From Desulfobotulus mexicanus (GTDB lineage Bacteria > Desulfobacterota > Desulfobacteria > Desulfobacterales > ASO4-4), in NCBI RefSeq assembly GCF_006175995.1, contig NZ_VDMB01000007.1:83999-147998 (forward strand): a stretch of DNA of 64,000 bases. Reading direction: 5' to 3'. Positions 9,245 through 17,919 of this stretch are shown in pieces. Position numbers and translations under genes: made by a program. The notes beneath the pieces were generated by a model. It had not been told where the DNA came from. It searched no databases and was given only the letters and a program-made list of their open reading frames with translations. Each line of letters starts with the position of its first letter. Positions within the stretch are counted from its first letter, which is position 1.

Positions 9245-10432
9245 CTAAGTCTTTTTCCATAATCCGGCCACCACATCTGTGGTGGCCAGAATATCATCGC
9301 TGCACAGAACCTTTGCAGGCAGAAATCTTTCTTCCCTGTAGCCCTTATCATAATATTCTTCCAGAATCTCCCTCAGAAAAGAATCCACATCTCCCTGATC
9401 CAGCAAAGCCTGCCACTGCCTCACCCTGTGTCCCCCAACCCGCCTTGTGAGAAAATCCAAAGCATGGCGTACAGCAGCCACATCCCTTCCAGCCCCACCA
9501 AAGTATTCGCGTTTTAGCCTTGCTACCCGTGCCTCCATGGAAGCTTCAAGGCGGATGTGGGGGCCTTTTTCCATGGCCCTGAAAAGGGCAGGAGGCACCT
9601 GCACAGGACCAATTTTCCGGCTTTCCATTTCCGTAACAAAGGCAGGAAAACTGCCATCTTCCCTCTGGTGTGCCAGCAAAAAGAGATAAAGCCGCATCTC
9701 AAAGGCCTGCTGGTCCACAACAGTACTTTTTCCCTTTTCCGCAAAGCGGATGTGCCCGAAAACCGAAGCAGCATGCCCTGCGGCAGCCTCCAGATGCAAA
9801 ACCGGAATATGGGGAAAATTTGCAGCCAGCAGCTCCAGCACCTGGGATTTGCCACAGCCCGTAGGACCGGAAAGGGGCCAGAGGGTAAAATCCCCGTGAT
9901 AAAGAAGCTGATACACCTCCCTCCGGAAACCCTTATGCCCTCCTTCAAGGCGCAGGACAGAAAATCCATGCCTTTCCAGAAGACCTGCCACGTAACGGCT
10001 CCTGCCGCCTCCCCGCCAGCAGTAAATCACAAGGGGCCTGCCCTGACCGAGCGCCCTTACCTTTTCCACATAAAGGGCTTCCTTTTCCTTTGCCAGATAA
10101 AAGGCATAACGCAGTGCCGTCCTGTGATTATGCCTTTTGTACAAAAGCCCCACCTCATGACGCTCCCTGTCATTGAGAATGGGCATGGAAACAGCCACTG
10201 GAATGGCATCTTTTTCATATTCGGACTCGGATCGGACATCCAGAACCAGATAATCACCGGCACCGTGGCAGAGATAACGGCGCAGCATTTCTCCAAAGGA
10301 CTTTCGGGAAATGTCCCTGACCTCCGGTGCAATGAGGTCCTGCCTCAGCTCCGGCAGATCCAGTTTTTGAATACGCCTGCACAGAAGGGCCAGTTCTTCC
10401 TGCTGCTCACAGTTTTTTGCCTCGGGCTTCAT
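9245..10432 (-). CDS. selU: tRNA 2-selenouridine synthase
   Basis: Converts 2-thiouridine to 2-selenouridine at the wobble position of tRNAs for Lys, Glu and Gln, using selenophosphate. The 395-residue protein has an N-terminal rhodanese domain with the active-site cysteine in VIYCWRGGGRS, followed by a P-loop domain with GPTGCGKS. The ATG at 10432 is chosen because GGAG lies 6 nt before it and it falls just after the upstream stop; ATG 10444 is an in-frame alternative. It is the last gene of a three-gene run with the reductase-like and unknown genes upstream. Presence implies that the cell makes selenophosphate; selD is not in the window. Confidence 0.88.
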   Translation of the reverse strand: MKPEAKNCEQQEELALLCRRIQKLDLPELRQDLIAPEVRDISRKSFGEMLRRYLCHGAGDYLVLDVRSESEYEKDAIPVAVSMPILNDRERHEVGLLYKRHNHRTALRYAFYLAKEKEALYVEKVRALGQGRPLVIYCWRGGGRSRYVAGLLERHGFSVLRLEGGHKGFRREVYQLLYHGDFTLWPLSGPTGCGKSQVLELLAANFPHIPVLHLEAAAGHAASVFGHIRFAEKGKSTVVDQQAFEMRLYLFLLAHQREDGSFPAFVTEMESRKIGPVQVPPALFRAMEKGPHIRLEASMEARVARLKREYFGGAGRDVAAVRHALDFLTRRVGGHRVRQWQALLDQGDVDSFLREILEEYYDKGYREERFLPAKVLCSDDILATTDVVAGLWKKT

Positions 10433-10433
10433 T

Positions 10434-10964
10434 TCAGACTCCATGCCGGACCCTGTAATGAAGAAGCATAGAACTTGCCCCCAGAGGCTTTGCATCCACA
10501 AACAAAAGATCCATGGGAATATTTTCAGAAAAAAGCCCGGGACCTCCCCCAAAGATAAGGGGAGAGACGGTCACAAAGATTTCATGGATACGCCCTGCCT
10601 TCGCAAAAGCCGCATTCAAACGGCTGCCACCAATCAGGGCCGCCTCCCGGTATCCTTCTGCGGCAAGGCCATCCAGAACCGCATCTACGGAATCCGATGT
10701 GAATTCAAGACCTTCAGACATATCATGACGGGACTCCGGAAATCGGGTGAAAACCACATTCTTCCTCCCCGGAAGGGGACCACCCATGGCATCAAAGGTT
10801 TTTGAACCCATGATAACAAGGCCCATGCGTCGGGTAAGGGCTGAAAAATGTGCCTTGTCAGCAGCCTCCGTCCAGTCCATGGGGTCCAAAGAACTACGGG
10901 CTGTCCTGCCATCAAGGGTCTGTGCCATGACAAGGCTTACCCGTATACCTTTTTCAGCTTTCAT
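10434..10964 (-). CDS. Dihydrofolate reductase / RibD C-terminal family reductase
   Basis: NAD(P)H-dependent reductase fold shared by dihydrofolate reductase and the RibD reductase domain. The 176 residues show SLVMAQTLDGRTA at the start, VIMGSKTFDAMGGPLPGRKNVVFTR at about 70-94, and EAALIGGSRLNAAF near 113, all family hallmarks. The substrate (folate or a riboflavin intermediate) cannot be told from the sequence. Its ATG overlaps the stop of the preceding gene (ATGA), and its 3' end abuts selU, so the three genes are probably co-translated. Confidence 0.75.
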   Translation of the reverse strand: MKAEKGIRVSLVMAQTLDGRTARSSLDPMDWTEAADKAHFSALTRRMGLVIMGSKTFDAMGGPLPGRKNVVFTRFPESRHDMSEGLEFTSDSVDAVLDGLAAEGYREAALIGGSRLNAAFAKAGRIHEIFVTVSPLIFGGGPGLFSENIPMDLLFVDAKPLGASSMLLHYRVRHGV

Positions 10965-11386
10965 GCATTGACCGGTACAGGCAGGGGTTTTCCCTGATAA
11001 TGCTCTTCATAGGCCGCATGGACAGTGTCAAGGGAATGACGGTCAAAAATATAGGCCGCCAGCTCTTCGGCAAGCTCCGGGTTTTCCTGATCATTTTTGA
11101 TGCGCGTCATGAGCACCATGCGCACCAGCTGCACCCTTGCATCTTTATAGCGGATGGCCTTATCCAGAGAGCGGATATCCTCTTCCTCCATATCCAGCCC
11201 CATCCGTTCCGGAAGAACCCCGGCTTCCTCCAGCACGGAAAGCCTTTCCGGTGCAGGAATTTTCCTCAGCCTCCGGCAAAGCCCTTCGGGCAGACAATCA
11301 AGGGCCTGATTTACCAATTCTTCTGTAAATACCTTATCCACCACCACAGACCTCCTCTTTGAAATGGACTCTTCTTCCTTAAACAT
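10961..11386 (-). CDS. Hypothetical protein
   Basis: A 141-residue, highly charged and probably helical cytoplasmic protein with no recognised motif. It is the first gene of the operon with the DHFR-family reductase and selU, overlapping the former by ATGA. The start codon lies close after a GGAA sequence; the alternative start at the internal MVLM is unlikely because it would remove most of the protein. Function unknown; the operon position suggests a link to RNA modification or reductive metabolism, but nothing in the sequence shows it. Confidence 0.6.
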   Translation of the reverse strand: MFKEEESISKRRSVVVDKVFTEELVNQALDCLPEGLCRRLRKIPAPERLSVLEEAGVLPERMGLDMEEEDIRSLDKAIRYKDARVQLVRMVLMTRIKNDQENPELAEELAAYIFDRHSLDTVHAAYEEHYQGKPLPVPVNA

Positions 11387-11543
11387 ACCTTATTTCCTGT
11401 AACACAGATCCGCCCGAATGTAAGTCAGGCAGGTTTTAAGGTCAAGCAGCATAGATAAAGGGCATATTTCTTGCTTTAATTAAGACTGGATGAAACCAGA
11501 AAGAAAAGCAGAACTTCACCGTATTTTTCCCGGAGAATCCATC

Positions 11544-12662
11544 ATGCATACTTTAAAAATATCTGCTCTGTGCTTCTGTCTTTTTTTAATATGGGGCTGT
11601 ACCGAAGAAAAAACAGAATCAGCCAATCCTCAGCCACCCGTCACAACCCGGCCCGAGGCATCAATGACCATGGATTTCAGAGGAGGAAGCCTCAAAGTTA
11701 CGGACAGGGCCAGCAGCATTTTCGATGCTGGCATCACACTTCCTGTGAATGCCCTTTATTCAGCAGAAACCATAGAAATCCGGCCCACTCCCCTCCCGGC
11801 TCCCCTGCCAGCAGGAAAAAAAGCCGCTGGTCCTGCTGTGGCCTTTTCACCTGGCGGCCTTAATTTCAAGGCCCCTGCCGTTCTTACCCTGCCCTACGGG
11901 GAAAAAACTGCCGATGGCAGCAGGATACATGATTATCAGGTCCATGCCAGATACTTTAACCCTGATAAGCGCAAATGGGAATCCATGCCCCTGAAGAGCA
12001 GAGACATAGAAAATAAAACCATTTCCTTTGAAAGCAGCCATTTCAGTGTTTATATTGCATCTGTTGAAACGCCGGATACGGATTTTCCTGCTTACCCTCA
12101 AAAACTGACACAGGGAGAGTATTTTGTACATCCTCCTGAGTTCAGACTTGAAAATGGTGAACACGTCCTGATAGAAAAAGGCCGGATTAACCGCCCCGGC
12201 ATTCAGGCAGGCACACCCTTTCACCTTTATGTCCGTTTTTATGAAAAAGCACTGCTGGCACTGGTGGACCAGCAGGCATCCGTGAACACAAAGGCAGGCC
12301 ACAGGGCCGTGTTCACTGAAGACGGGACAGGAGTAATCCTTGATACCTTTCCTGTTTTTGAAAAAATCAGAGCTTCAGGGGATGCAAGACTCTGGCGATG
12401 GGAAGCGGTTTTTGTGGCCGAGCTGACCCGGCTTGTCAATTACAAAACCGTAGATGAACAAAACCCCTATGTTCAGCCCTTTCCTGAAAATCAAAGGCTT
12501 TACGCACAGATAGAGGCTATAAACGAAAGGGAAATCCTCATATCATGGAATTTTGACCTTCCCATGGAGATGGAATCGGAAATTTATAAACAAAACCCCA
12601 GAGACCAGACCCTGTGCATTGCCTTTGAAGCCACCTTTCTGGGATTCCCCGAGGGAGAATAA
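11544..12662 (+). CDS. Putative lipoprotein with ZU5-like domain
   Basis: A 372-residue envelope protein. The N-terminus MHTLKISALCFCLFLIWGC has a short hydrophobic core and a lipobox-like LIWGC, so the mature protein probably starts at that cysteine and is lipid-anchored. ATG 11544 is preferred over the upstream in-frame ATG 11490 because it directly yields the signal peptide and has CGGAG upstream. Residues about 40-165 resemble a ZU5-type beta domain (ITLPVNALYSAETIEIRP, then FSPGGLNFKAPAVLTLPYGE). The C-terminal half is unassigned. The next gene starts 2 nt after the stop, so the two form a pair. Confidence 0.6.
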   Translation: MHTLKISALCFCLFLIWGCTEEKTESANPQPPVTTRPEASMTMDFRGGSLKVTDRASSIFDAGITLPVNALYSAETIEIRPTPLPAPLPAGKKAAGPAVAFSPGGLNFKAPAVLTLPYGEKTADGSRIHDYQVHARYFNPDKRKWESMPLKSRDIENKTISFESSHFSVYIASVETPDTDFPAYPQKLTQGEYFVHPPEFRLENGEHVLIEKGRINRPGIQAGTPFHLYVRFYEKALLALVDQQASVNTKAGHRAVFTEDGTGVILDTFPVFEKIRASGDARLWRWEAVFVAELTRLVNYKTVDEQNPYVQPFPENQRLYAQIEAINEREILISWNFDLPMEMESEIYKQNPRDQTLCIAFEATFLGFPEGE

Positions 12663-12664
12663 CC

Positions 12665-13174
12665 ATGAAAAAGCAGATACAAATCGGCATTGGCGTTGCA
12701 GTTCTTCTTTTGATCATCATAGGCCTTGCTCTTTATAAACCCTATTATGATAAGAAATATCAGTTCTCCGGTTTAGGAGAAATATATGAGGCAAGGCGGG
12801 GCAACTGGGAAGCCCAGCAGCAGAGGCGGATGTTCTTTGAACCGGGAAAACAGCCCCCCTTAGAAGAAACAGCCCATCTTCCCAGCTATGAGTTCCGCTT
12901 TGCAACCAACCTTGCGGACAGAAGCTTTATGGCCATGGAGCTGACATTCCGCTTCAAAAACAGCAGCGGCATTACTGAAATACGCAGAAAGTCCGACCGC
13001 ATCCGCCATGCCCTTACCATTGCCCTTTCTCCATATACCCGTGCAGACCTTGAAAATAATGAAGGACGGGTGCTGGCCGTGACGGACACCATCCTGAACC
13101 GCTACATTGAATCGGAGATCCAGCACCTTTATCTGACTGACTACAGACTGAGCGGTGGCGGGGGAATGGACTGA
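12665..13174 (+). CDS. FliL-like single-pass membrane protein
   Basis: A 169-residue protein with one N-terminal membrane segment (about residues 7-24) and a periplasmic domain. The C-terminal pattern, an even run of charged residues RKSDRIRHALTIALSPYTRADL followed by a conserved helix and YLTDYRLSGG, resembles the FliL stator-associated domain (compare the RDALI...LTDFVVQ pattern of FliL). No other flagellar gene is nearby, so a specialised FliL-like function with the adjoining lipoprotein is possible. Ribosome binding site GGGAG lies about 9 nt before the ATG. Confidence 0.5.
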   Translation: MKKQIQIGIGVAVLLLIIIGLALYKPYYDKKYQFSGLGEIYEARRGNWEAQQQRRMFFEPGKQPPLEETAHLPSYEFRFATNLADRSFMAMELTFRFKNSSGITEIRRKSDRIRHALTIALSPYTRADLENNEGRVLAVTDTILNRYIESEIQHLYLTDYRLSGGGGMD

Positions 13175-13188
13175 TTCCCGAAGGAAAC

Positions 13189-13213
13189 AGGCTTTTTTTC
13201 ATGCAAAAAGCCT
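13189..13213 (+). terminator. Probable terminator after the FliL-like gene
   Basis: AGGCTTTTT pairs with AAAAAGCCT around a short loop 15 nt past the stop codon. The classical downstream T-run is missing, so efficiency is uncertain. Confidence 0.45.
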
Positions 13214-13404
13214 TGACGAAACAAGCCCCATCGACATATGTGACTCCTTTACCAAGGGATTTTTCCGGGCAGAGGCGCTGGGTTCAGCACCTTACTTTTT
13301 GCCGGAAATTTCCTCGTTTATAAGTAACTTAACAAGTTACTTCAAGACAAGACGCCGCTATGTGCCGTGCGTTGCTATTCAGTCATATAAGATCGGGAGT
13401 CGGC

Positions 13405-14652
13405 ATGTCAGAAAAAACAAACCAGCCTTTACGCATATGTATGATCAGTTACCGGAGTAATCCCCACTCCGGCGGACAGGGAGTGTATATAAGAAACCTT
13501 GCCAAAGCCCTCTGTGAACTGGGTCATGAAGTGGACGTACTGGCAGGCCCCCCGGACCCCCTGCTCGAAGGGGCAGCACGGCTCATTCCGGTAGAGACTC
13601 TGGATCTTTACAATCCCGAAGCCCTTTTCAGAACCCCCCGTCTGGATGAACTGAAAGACCCTGTCAACCTCATGGAATGGCTCGGAACCTCCACCATGGG
13701 CTATCCCGAACCCTTCACCTTCGGATTCCGGGCCGTGCGCCATCTGAAAGACCAGCTTCATAAATATGATATCATCCACGACAATCAGAGTCTTTCCTAT
13801 GGTATAGAAAAGCTCAGCCGGAAAATACCCACCGTGGCCACCATCCACCATCCTATGACGGTGGACCGCAAGCTGGCCATACGCAGTGTGCGTGCTCCAT
13901 GGAAAAAGTTCAAACACCTGCGCTGGTATTCCTTCATCGGCATGCAAAAAAGGGTGAGCCGCAAGCTAGCAAAAATCATTACGGTGAGTGAATTTTCCAA
14001 AAATGACATTGCACGGGAATACGCCATAGATCCTTCCCGCTTTTCCGTTGTACCCAATGGCATTTCAACGGAACTATTCCACCCCATGCCCGCCATCCCC
14101 AGAGAACCGGGACGGCTCATTGTCACCAACAGTGCAGACATGCCCCTAAAGGGTCTTTACCACCTGCTTGAAGCCCTGCATCAGGTTTCCCGAACCCATT
14201 CCGTAAGACTTACTGTCATCGGCAAGGCTAAAGAAAAGGGCGGTATTGAAAAACTGATCAAAAAACTCGATATCTCACACCTCATCGATTTTACGGGGAG
14301 GATTGATCACCATCAGTTTGTAAGGGAATATGCCAAAGCTTCCATAGCCGTTGTACCTTCCCTTTACGAGGGCTTCGGCCTTCCCGTAGGCGAAGCCATG
14401 GCCACGGCCACACCGGTGATCTCCACCACGGGCGGTGCCCTTCCGGAAGTGGCAGGCGATGCGGCCCTTCTCGTACCACCGGGAAATTCCAATGCCCTGG
14501 CAAAGGCCATATGCGACCTTCTTGGTGATCCTGAAAAAAGAAAACAGCTCGGAGCTGCAGGATATGCCCGGGTTCACGAACAGTTCACATGGAAAAATGC
14601 TGCGGAAAAAACCGTAGAAACTTACAGGGAGGTTATCCGTGATCACCGTTGA
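13405..14652 (+). CDS. Glycosyltransferase family 4
   Basis: Retaining GT-B glycosyltransferase, likely acting on a cell-surface glycan with a nucleotide-sugar donor. The 415-residue protein opens with ICMISYRSNPHSGGQGVYIRNLAKAL (acceptor-side Rossmann domain) and carries the donor-side motif EGFGLPVGEAMATATPVISTTGGALPE with the E-x7-E pattern of GT4 enzymes. ATG 13405 has GGGAG upstream; an in-frame ATG at 13360 lacks a good ribosome binding site. The following methyltransferase gene overlaps by 14 nt, so the two are translationally coupled. Confidence 0.85.
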   Translation: MSEKTNQPLRICMISYRSNPHSGGQGVYIRNLAKALCELGHEVDVLAGPPDPLLEGAARLIPVETLDLYNPEALFRTPRLDELKDPVNLMEWLGTSTMGYPEPFTFGFRAVRHLKDQLHKYDIIHDNQSLSYGIEKLSRKIPTVATIHHPMTVDRKLAIRSVRAPWKKFKHLRWYSFIGMQKRVSRKLAKIITVSEFSKNDIAREYAIDPSRFSVVPNGISTELFHPMPAIPREPGRLIVTNSADMPLKGLYHLLEALHQVSRTHSVRLTVIGKAKEKGGIEKLIKKLDISHLIDFTGRIDHHQFVREYAKASIAVVPSLYEGFGLPVGEAMATATPVISTTGGALPEVAGDAALLVPPGNSNALAKAICDLLGDPEKRKQLGAAGYARVHEQFTWKNAAEKTVETYREVIRDHR

Positions 14653-15349
14653 TTTCCGTCGCATGACCATCAGACCCGGCTGGAAAATTCTCGATATAGG
14701 CAGCGGCCCCGGCCGCCACACGGCAGCGGCCTACGGCCTTGAAAAGGTTACGGCCATAGGTGCCGACCTCTGCCACAGGGATCTTCTTTCAGCCAGAGAA
14801 CGCCTTGAGAACCATGACATGATGGGCTGGCACGGTGGCGGCTCATGGGGGCTTAGCACGGCAGATATCACAAGACTTCCGTTCAGAAATCAGGCCTTTG
14901 ATGCGGTCATCTGTTCTGAGGTCATGGAACATATCCCCAACGACAAAGCCGCAGCAGCGGAGCTGGTCCGGGTGGCAAGGCCGGGGGCCGATGTGGTGGT
15001 GAGTGTGCCCCGTTTCTGGCCTGAAAAAATCTGCTGGTGGCTGGCAAAGGATTACAGCCATGCCAATCAGGGCCATGTTAGGATTTATAAAAAAAATGAA
15101 CTGATCCGTATGCTGGAAGCAGAAGGACTAGAATACAGGGGATGCGGTTACGCCCATGGTCTGCACAGCCCCTTCTGGTGGCTGAAATGCCTGGTGGGCC
15201 CCACCAATAATCAACACCCGGCAGTGCGCCTTTATCACCGCTTTCTTGTTTGGGATATCATGGAAAAACCTGCACTTACAAGAATCATGGACCGTATCCT
15301 CAACCCTTTCATGGGAAAAAGCCTTGTGCTTTATTTTCGTAAACCATGA
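14639..15349 (+). CDS. SAM-dependent methyltransferase
   Basis: Class I methyltransferase of 236 residues. Motif I reads ILDIGSGPGRHT (about 19-30), and the later AFDAVICSEVMEHIP segment (about 83-98) matches motif II/III of the UbiE/Methyltransf_11 type. It starts at GTG 14639, with AGGGAGG about 8 nt upstream, inside the glycosyltransferase gene. Together the pair probably builds and methylates a glycan or lipid. The substrate is unknown. Confidence 0.8.
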   Translation: MITVDFRRMTIRPGWKILDIGSGPGRHTAAAYGLEKVTAIGADLCHRDLLSARERLENHDMMGWHGGGSWGLSTADITRLPFRNQAFDAVICSEVMEHIPNDKAAAAELVRVARPGADVVVSVPRFWPEKICWWLAKDYSHANQGHVRIYKKNELIRMLEAEGLEYRGCGYAHGLHSPFWWLKCLVGPTNNQHPAVRLYHRFLVWDIMEKPALTRIMDRILNPFMGKSLVLYFRKP

Positions 15350-15399
15350 GATAAAAAACAACAAGCTGCCTGTAAAACAGATAAAATTAAAAATATGCT

Positions 15400-15420
15400 C
15401 CGGGATGCTTGCATCCCGCA
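15400..15420. repeat. Short perfect hairpin
   Basis: CGGGATGC and GCATCCCG face each other around a two-base centre. It lies downstream of the methyltransferase gene but has no T-run, so its role as a terminator is doubtful. Confidence 0.35.
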
Positions 15421-15535
15421 ATCCAAATTGTTAGGATAGCATTTGATAATTGCAGGACATTCATTTATGAAAATAATGTCCTGACTTCCGCTCCGGGCGG
15501 TATGACAGCATTTAATTTATAAGAAGTATAGTGAC

Positions 15536-16405
15536 ATGAAAAGACATCGCATACACCACATTTTCCTATACCTGACCCTTATGATATTCACTATATCAGC
15601 AGCGGTACAGGCCATGGCCGGAGACCCCGTTCTTCCCGGAACGGAACCCCCTTCCCTTGCCATGCAGGTGCATATGCGTGAAAAAAATCAGGCCCTGCTG
15701 ACCCCCCACTGGAGCCATACGGATCAGGCCATGCACCTTACAAATCCCGCTCAGTCCAAAGGAATGGATCTGCGCATGACCATGGACAGGCTGCATTTCA
15801 AGTCCTCCATACAGCAGGAGAATACCCGCAGCACCCTTCCCTATGATTCAGAATTCAACGGAAAAGACCCCCACAGTACGGATCTGGACCGCATGGACTG
15901 GGCCGCAGGCATCGGTTATCAGTGGGATCTGCTCAACCAGCGCCTTTCCCTGATTCCCATGATGGGCCTTTCCTATCACGGAACCAGCCAAAGTCCCGGG
16001 AGTACGGCACCTCCTGTTCCGGACAGTGAAGCCGAAAAAAATGCCCTCTCCGAATGGAACAGCTGGTGGTTCGGTCTGGATCTCCGGGCCCAGCCAAGGC
16101 CTGATCTTTCCGTGGAATCTTCTCTGCTTTTCCACAATGCAAGATTTTCAGATAAAAACTCCGAGTGGGGAGAAATAAACGACGCAGACATCAAAAATGA
16201 AGGCGAAGGCCGCATATTCCGCCTTGGTGTCCGCCAGCAACTCAGCCCCTCTTGGAGTGCTGGCATCCTCTACAGCTGGCAGCAGTGGATGGCGGAAAAG
16301 GGCGAACTGCCAGCAGGCCTTACACCCGATGAAAAAGGACGCTCCGGCATCCCCTTCAACGGCAATCTTCAGGAGCTGAACATCTCTTTAAGCTATGGTT
16401 TTTAG
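15536..16405 (+). CDS. Putative outer-membrane beta-barrel protein
   Basis: A 289-residue exported protein. Residues 1-28 form a signal peptide (positive start, hydrophobic core, AAVQAMAGD with likely cleavage after AMA). The mature chain is rich in alternating polar/hydrophobic stretches such as LSLIPMMGLSYHG, RIFRLGVRQQL and WSAGILYSWQQW, and it ends in LNISLSYGF. That terminal phenylalanine after alternating residues is the usual outer-membrane insertion signal. Small barrel with 8-10 strands is likely. No family was recognised. It stands alone, upstream of the repeat-rich joint. Confidence 0.55.
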   Translation: MKRHRIHHIFLYLTLMIFTISAAVQAMAGDPVLPGTEPPSLAMQVHMREKNQALLTPHWSHTDQAMHLTNPAQSKGMDLRMTMDRLHFKSSIQQENTRSTLPYDSEFNGKDPHSTDLDRMDWAAGIGYQWDLLNQRLSLIPMMGLSYHGTSQSPGSTAPPVPDSEAEKNALSEWNSWWFGLDLRAQPRPDLSVESSLLFHNARFSDKNSEWGEINDADIKNEGEGRIFRLGVRQQLSPSWSAGILYSWQQWMAEKGELPAGLTPDEKGRSGIPFNGNLQELNISLSYGF

Positions 16406-16462
16406 TAGAAACAGAAAATGAAGGAAAAGGGGTAAGACCGCTTTTTTGGGTTTTTAAAAAAG

Positions 16463-16610
16463 CGCTCTGACCCCTTTTTTCTTCGCTCTGACCCCTTTTT
16501 TCTTCGCTCTGACCCCTTTTTTCTTCGCTCTGACCCCTTTTTTTGGCTTCGAGAGCCTCAGCCACCGCCACAGATGGCTCTGACCCCTTTTTTCTTTGGC
16601 TTCAAGAGCC
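16463..16610. repeat. Tandem 21-bp repeats at the left edge of the accessory island
   Basis: Four head-to-tail copies of a 21-bp unit begin at 16463, 16484, 16505 and 16526; each starts CGCTCTGACCCC followed by a T-run and CTT. A fifth, offset copy begins near 16575 (GGCTCTGACCCC). Between and after them the words GGCTTCGAGAGCC and GGCTTCAAGAGCC recur. The TGACCCCTTTT core is the one seen at the other module joints up to 24.2 kb. No protein is assigned, although the frame is open on the minus strand. Confidence 0.85.
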
Positions 16611-16634
16611 ACCGCTTCATATGCCCCCCCTTTT

Positions 16635-17876
16635 CTACAGATTCTTAATAATATCCGACATGGACATCCCGTCTTCCTGAATTTCATAGGCATCCTCACC
16701 GGCATGATGCAGGCTGGCGGGGATGCTTTTTTTGGCACCTGTATCCCCCGACAGCTCACCCATGGCTGACAAAGCCACCGCTGCCTGACCGGGTAGCTGT
16801 TCATGCCCTACAAGGCGGGATGTATAGGCAGGATCCGTCACATCCTCCCGGGATGGCCGAAAAACCCGGAATGGTGGCGTGAGATTGCTCTGTTTTCTCA
16901 GAAAATCCCTCTTGTACTGCTCCTGAGTCATCATTCCGCCATCTTTACCCATCTGTATGGCACTTTCTATCTGGGAAAAACGATTCTCCCGAATCAGACC
17001 CTTCACTCCGGAACTTCCCTGCAAAAGAGACAGCACAGGCACCCTGAAACCCGCTTCAGGCAGATGTTCCAAATGCTGCACCACCAGCAGGGCAAGAGTG
17101 GAAGCCAGCTGGTTACGCACCAGATCCTGAATCTCCGGCTGAAAAGAATTGCAGATGCGGTAAAAGGCATCTTCAGAATGGGTGGCATGGAGGCTCGCTA
17201 TGACCAGATGACCGGACTCCACGGCATTGAGGGTCAGGCGAATGGTTTCCGGCTCCCTCAGCTCCCCCACCACAATGACATCCGGATCCTGACGCAGCAC
17301 ATCCCTCAGGCCCTGATCAAAGGAGGGCATGTGGGTGCCCAGCTCCCTTTGCTCCACATAGGATTTTGCAGAGGCAAAGCGGTATTCAACGGGATCTTCC
17401 AGTGTAATGATATGCTCACTGCGGGTCTGATTGATCTCGTCCACCATGGCGGCAATGGTGGTGGATTTGCCGGAGCCTGTGGAACCGCAGATGAGAATCA
17501 GTCCCTTGGGCAGGCGGCAGGCCTGACGGATCAGGGGATGGAGGTTCAGATGATCCAGAGTAGGCGGGCGGCCGGGAAGCATGCGGATGGAAAGGCTTAA
17601 GCCCCTGGATGTGGCAAAAACATGAATCCTTACCCGCACGCCTTGCATGGAGCGCGCCAGATCCACGGAAAAACGGGACTGCAGCATGGCCCTTTCACGG
17701 TTTGTAAGAAGATCTCCGGCAAGCCCATCCATATCCTTTGGGGAAAGGCGGGTATCCGTCAGAAAACCGATTTTTCCGTCTTTACGGAACACCACGGGAT
17801 GCCCGCCGGTGAGATGCAGATCGGAGTACCCGGACTGCATGGCGTTTTTAATGAGTGTTTCAAGGTTATTCATCAA
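16635..17876 (-). CDS. pilT: PilT-like retraction ATPase
   Basis: Hexameric secretion ATPase of the PilT/PilU family that powers pilus retraction. The 413-residue protein begins with the PilT-type N-terminal domain (SDLHLTGGHPVVFRKDGKI). It then has Walker A GSTGSGKSTT at about 131, the Asp box ITLEDPVEYRF, Walker B DVIVVGELREPETI (about 205), and the His box ASLHATHSEDAFYRI. The family usually has 340-380 residues, so the C-terminal 40-50 residues (about 360-413) are an extension. Downstream and upstream are repeat joints. The neighbour upstream is a pilin-like fusion, so the ATPase may serve that system. The remaining pilus genes are not here. Confidence 0.85.
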   Translation of the reverse strand: MMNNLETLIKNAMQSGYSDLHLTGGHPVVFRKDGKIGFLTDTRLSPKDMDGLAGDLLTNRERAMLQSRFSVDLARSMQGVRVRIHVFATSRGLSLSIRMLPGRPPTLDHLNLHPLIRQACRLPKGLILICGSTGSGKSTTIAAMVDEINQTRSEHIITLEDPVEYRFASAKSYVEQRELGTHMPSFDQGLRDVLRQDPDVIVVGELREPETIRLTLNAVESGHLVIASLHATHSEDAFYRICNSFQPEIQDLVRNQLASTLALLVVQHLEHLPEAGFRVPVLSLLQGSSGVKGLIRENRFSQIESAIQMGKDGGMMTQEQYKRDFLRKQSNLTPPFRVFRPSREDVTDPAYTSRLVGHEQLPGQAAVALSAMGELSGDTGAKKSIPASLHHAGEDAYEIQEDGMSMSDIIKNL

Positions 17877-17885
17877 ACTTTCCCT

Positions 17886-17906
17886 AAAAGGGGTCAGACC
17901 CCTTTT
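17886..17906. repeat. 21-bp palindrome (joint motif) between pilT and the pilin fusion
   Basis: Arms AAAAGGGGTC and GACCCCTTTT form a perfect palindrome around a single A, followed at 17911 by GACCCCTTTTT. On the minus strand the hairpin lies between the stop of the pilin fusion and the pilT start, so it could also act as terminator of the former. Confidence 0.8.
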
Positions 17907-17919
17907 TTAAGACCCCTTT

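Noticed and set aside
16463..16610. CRISPR array
   Set aside because: Repeats are directly adjacent without unique spacers, so it is a plain tandem repeat. No cas gene is nearby.
16356..16804. Minus-strand frames with repeated seven-residue units (KKRGQSE type)
   Set aside because: They come from translating the 21-bp tandem DNA repeat; the frame overlaps pilT and has no start signal.
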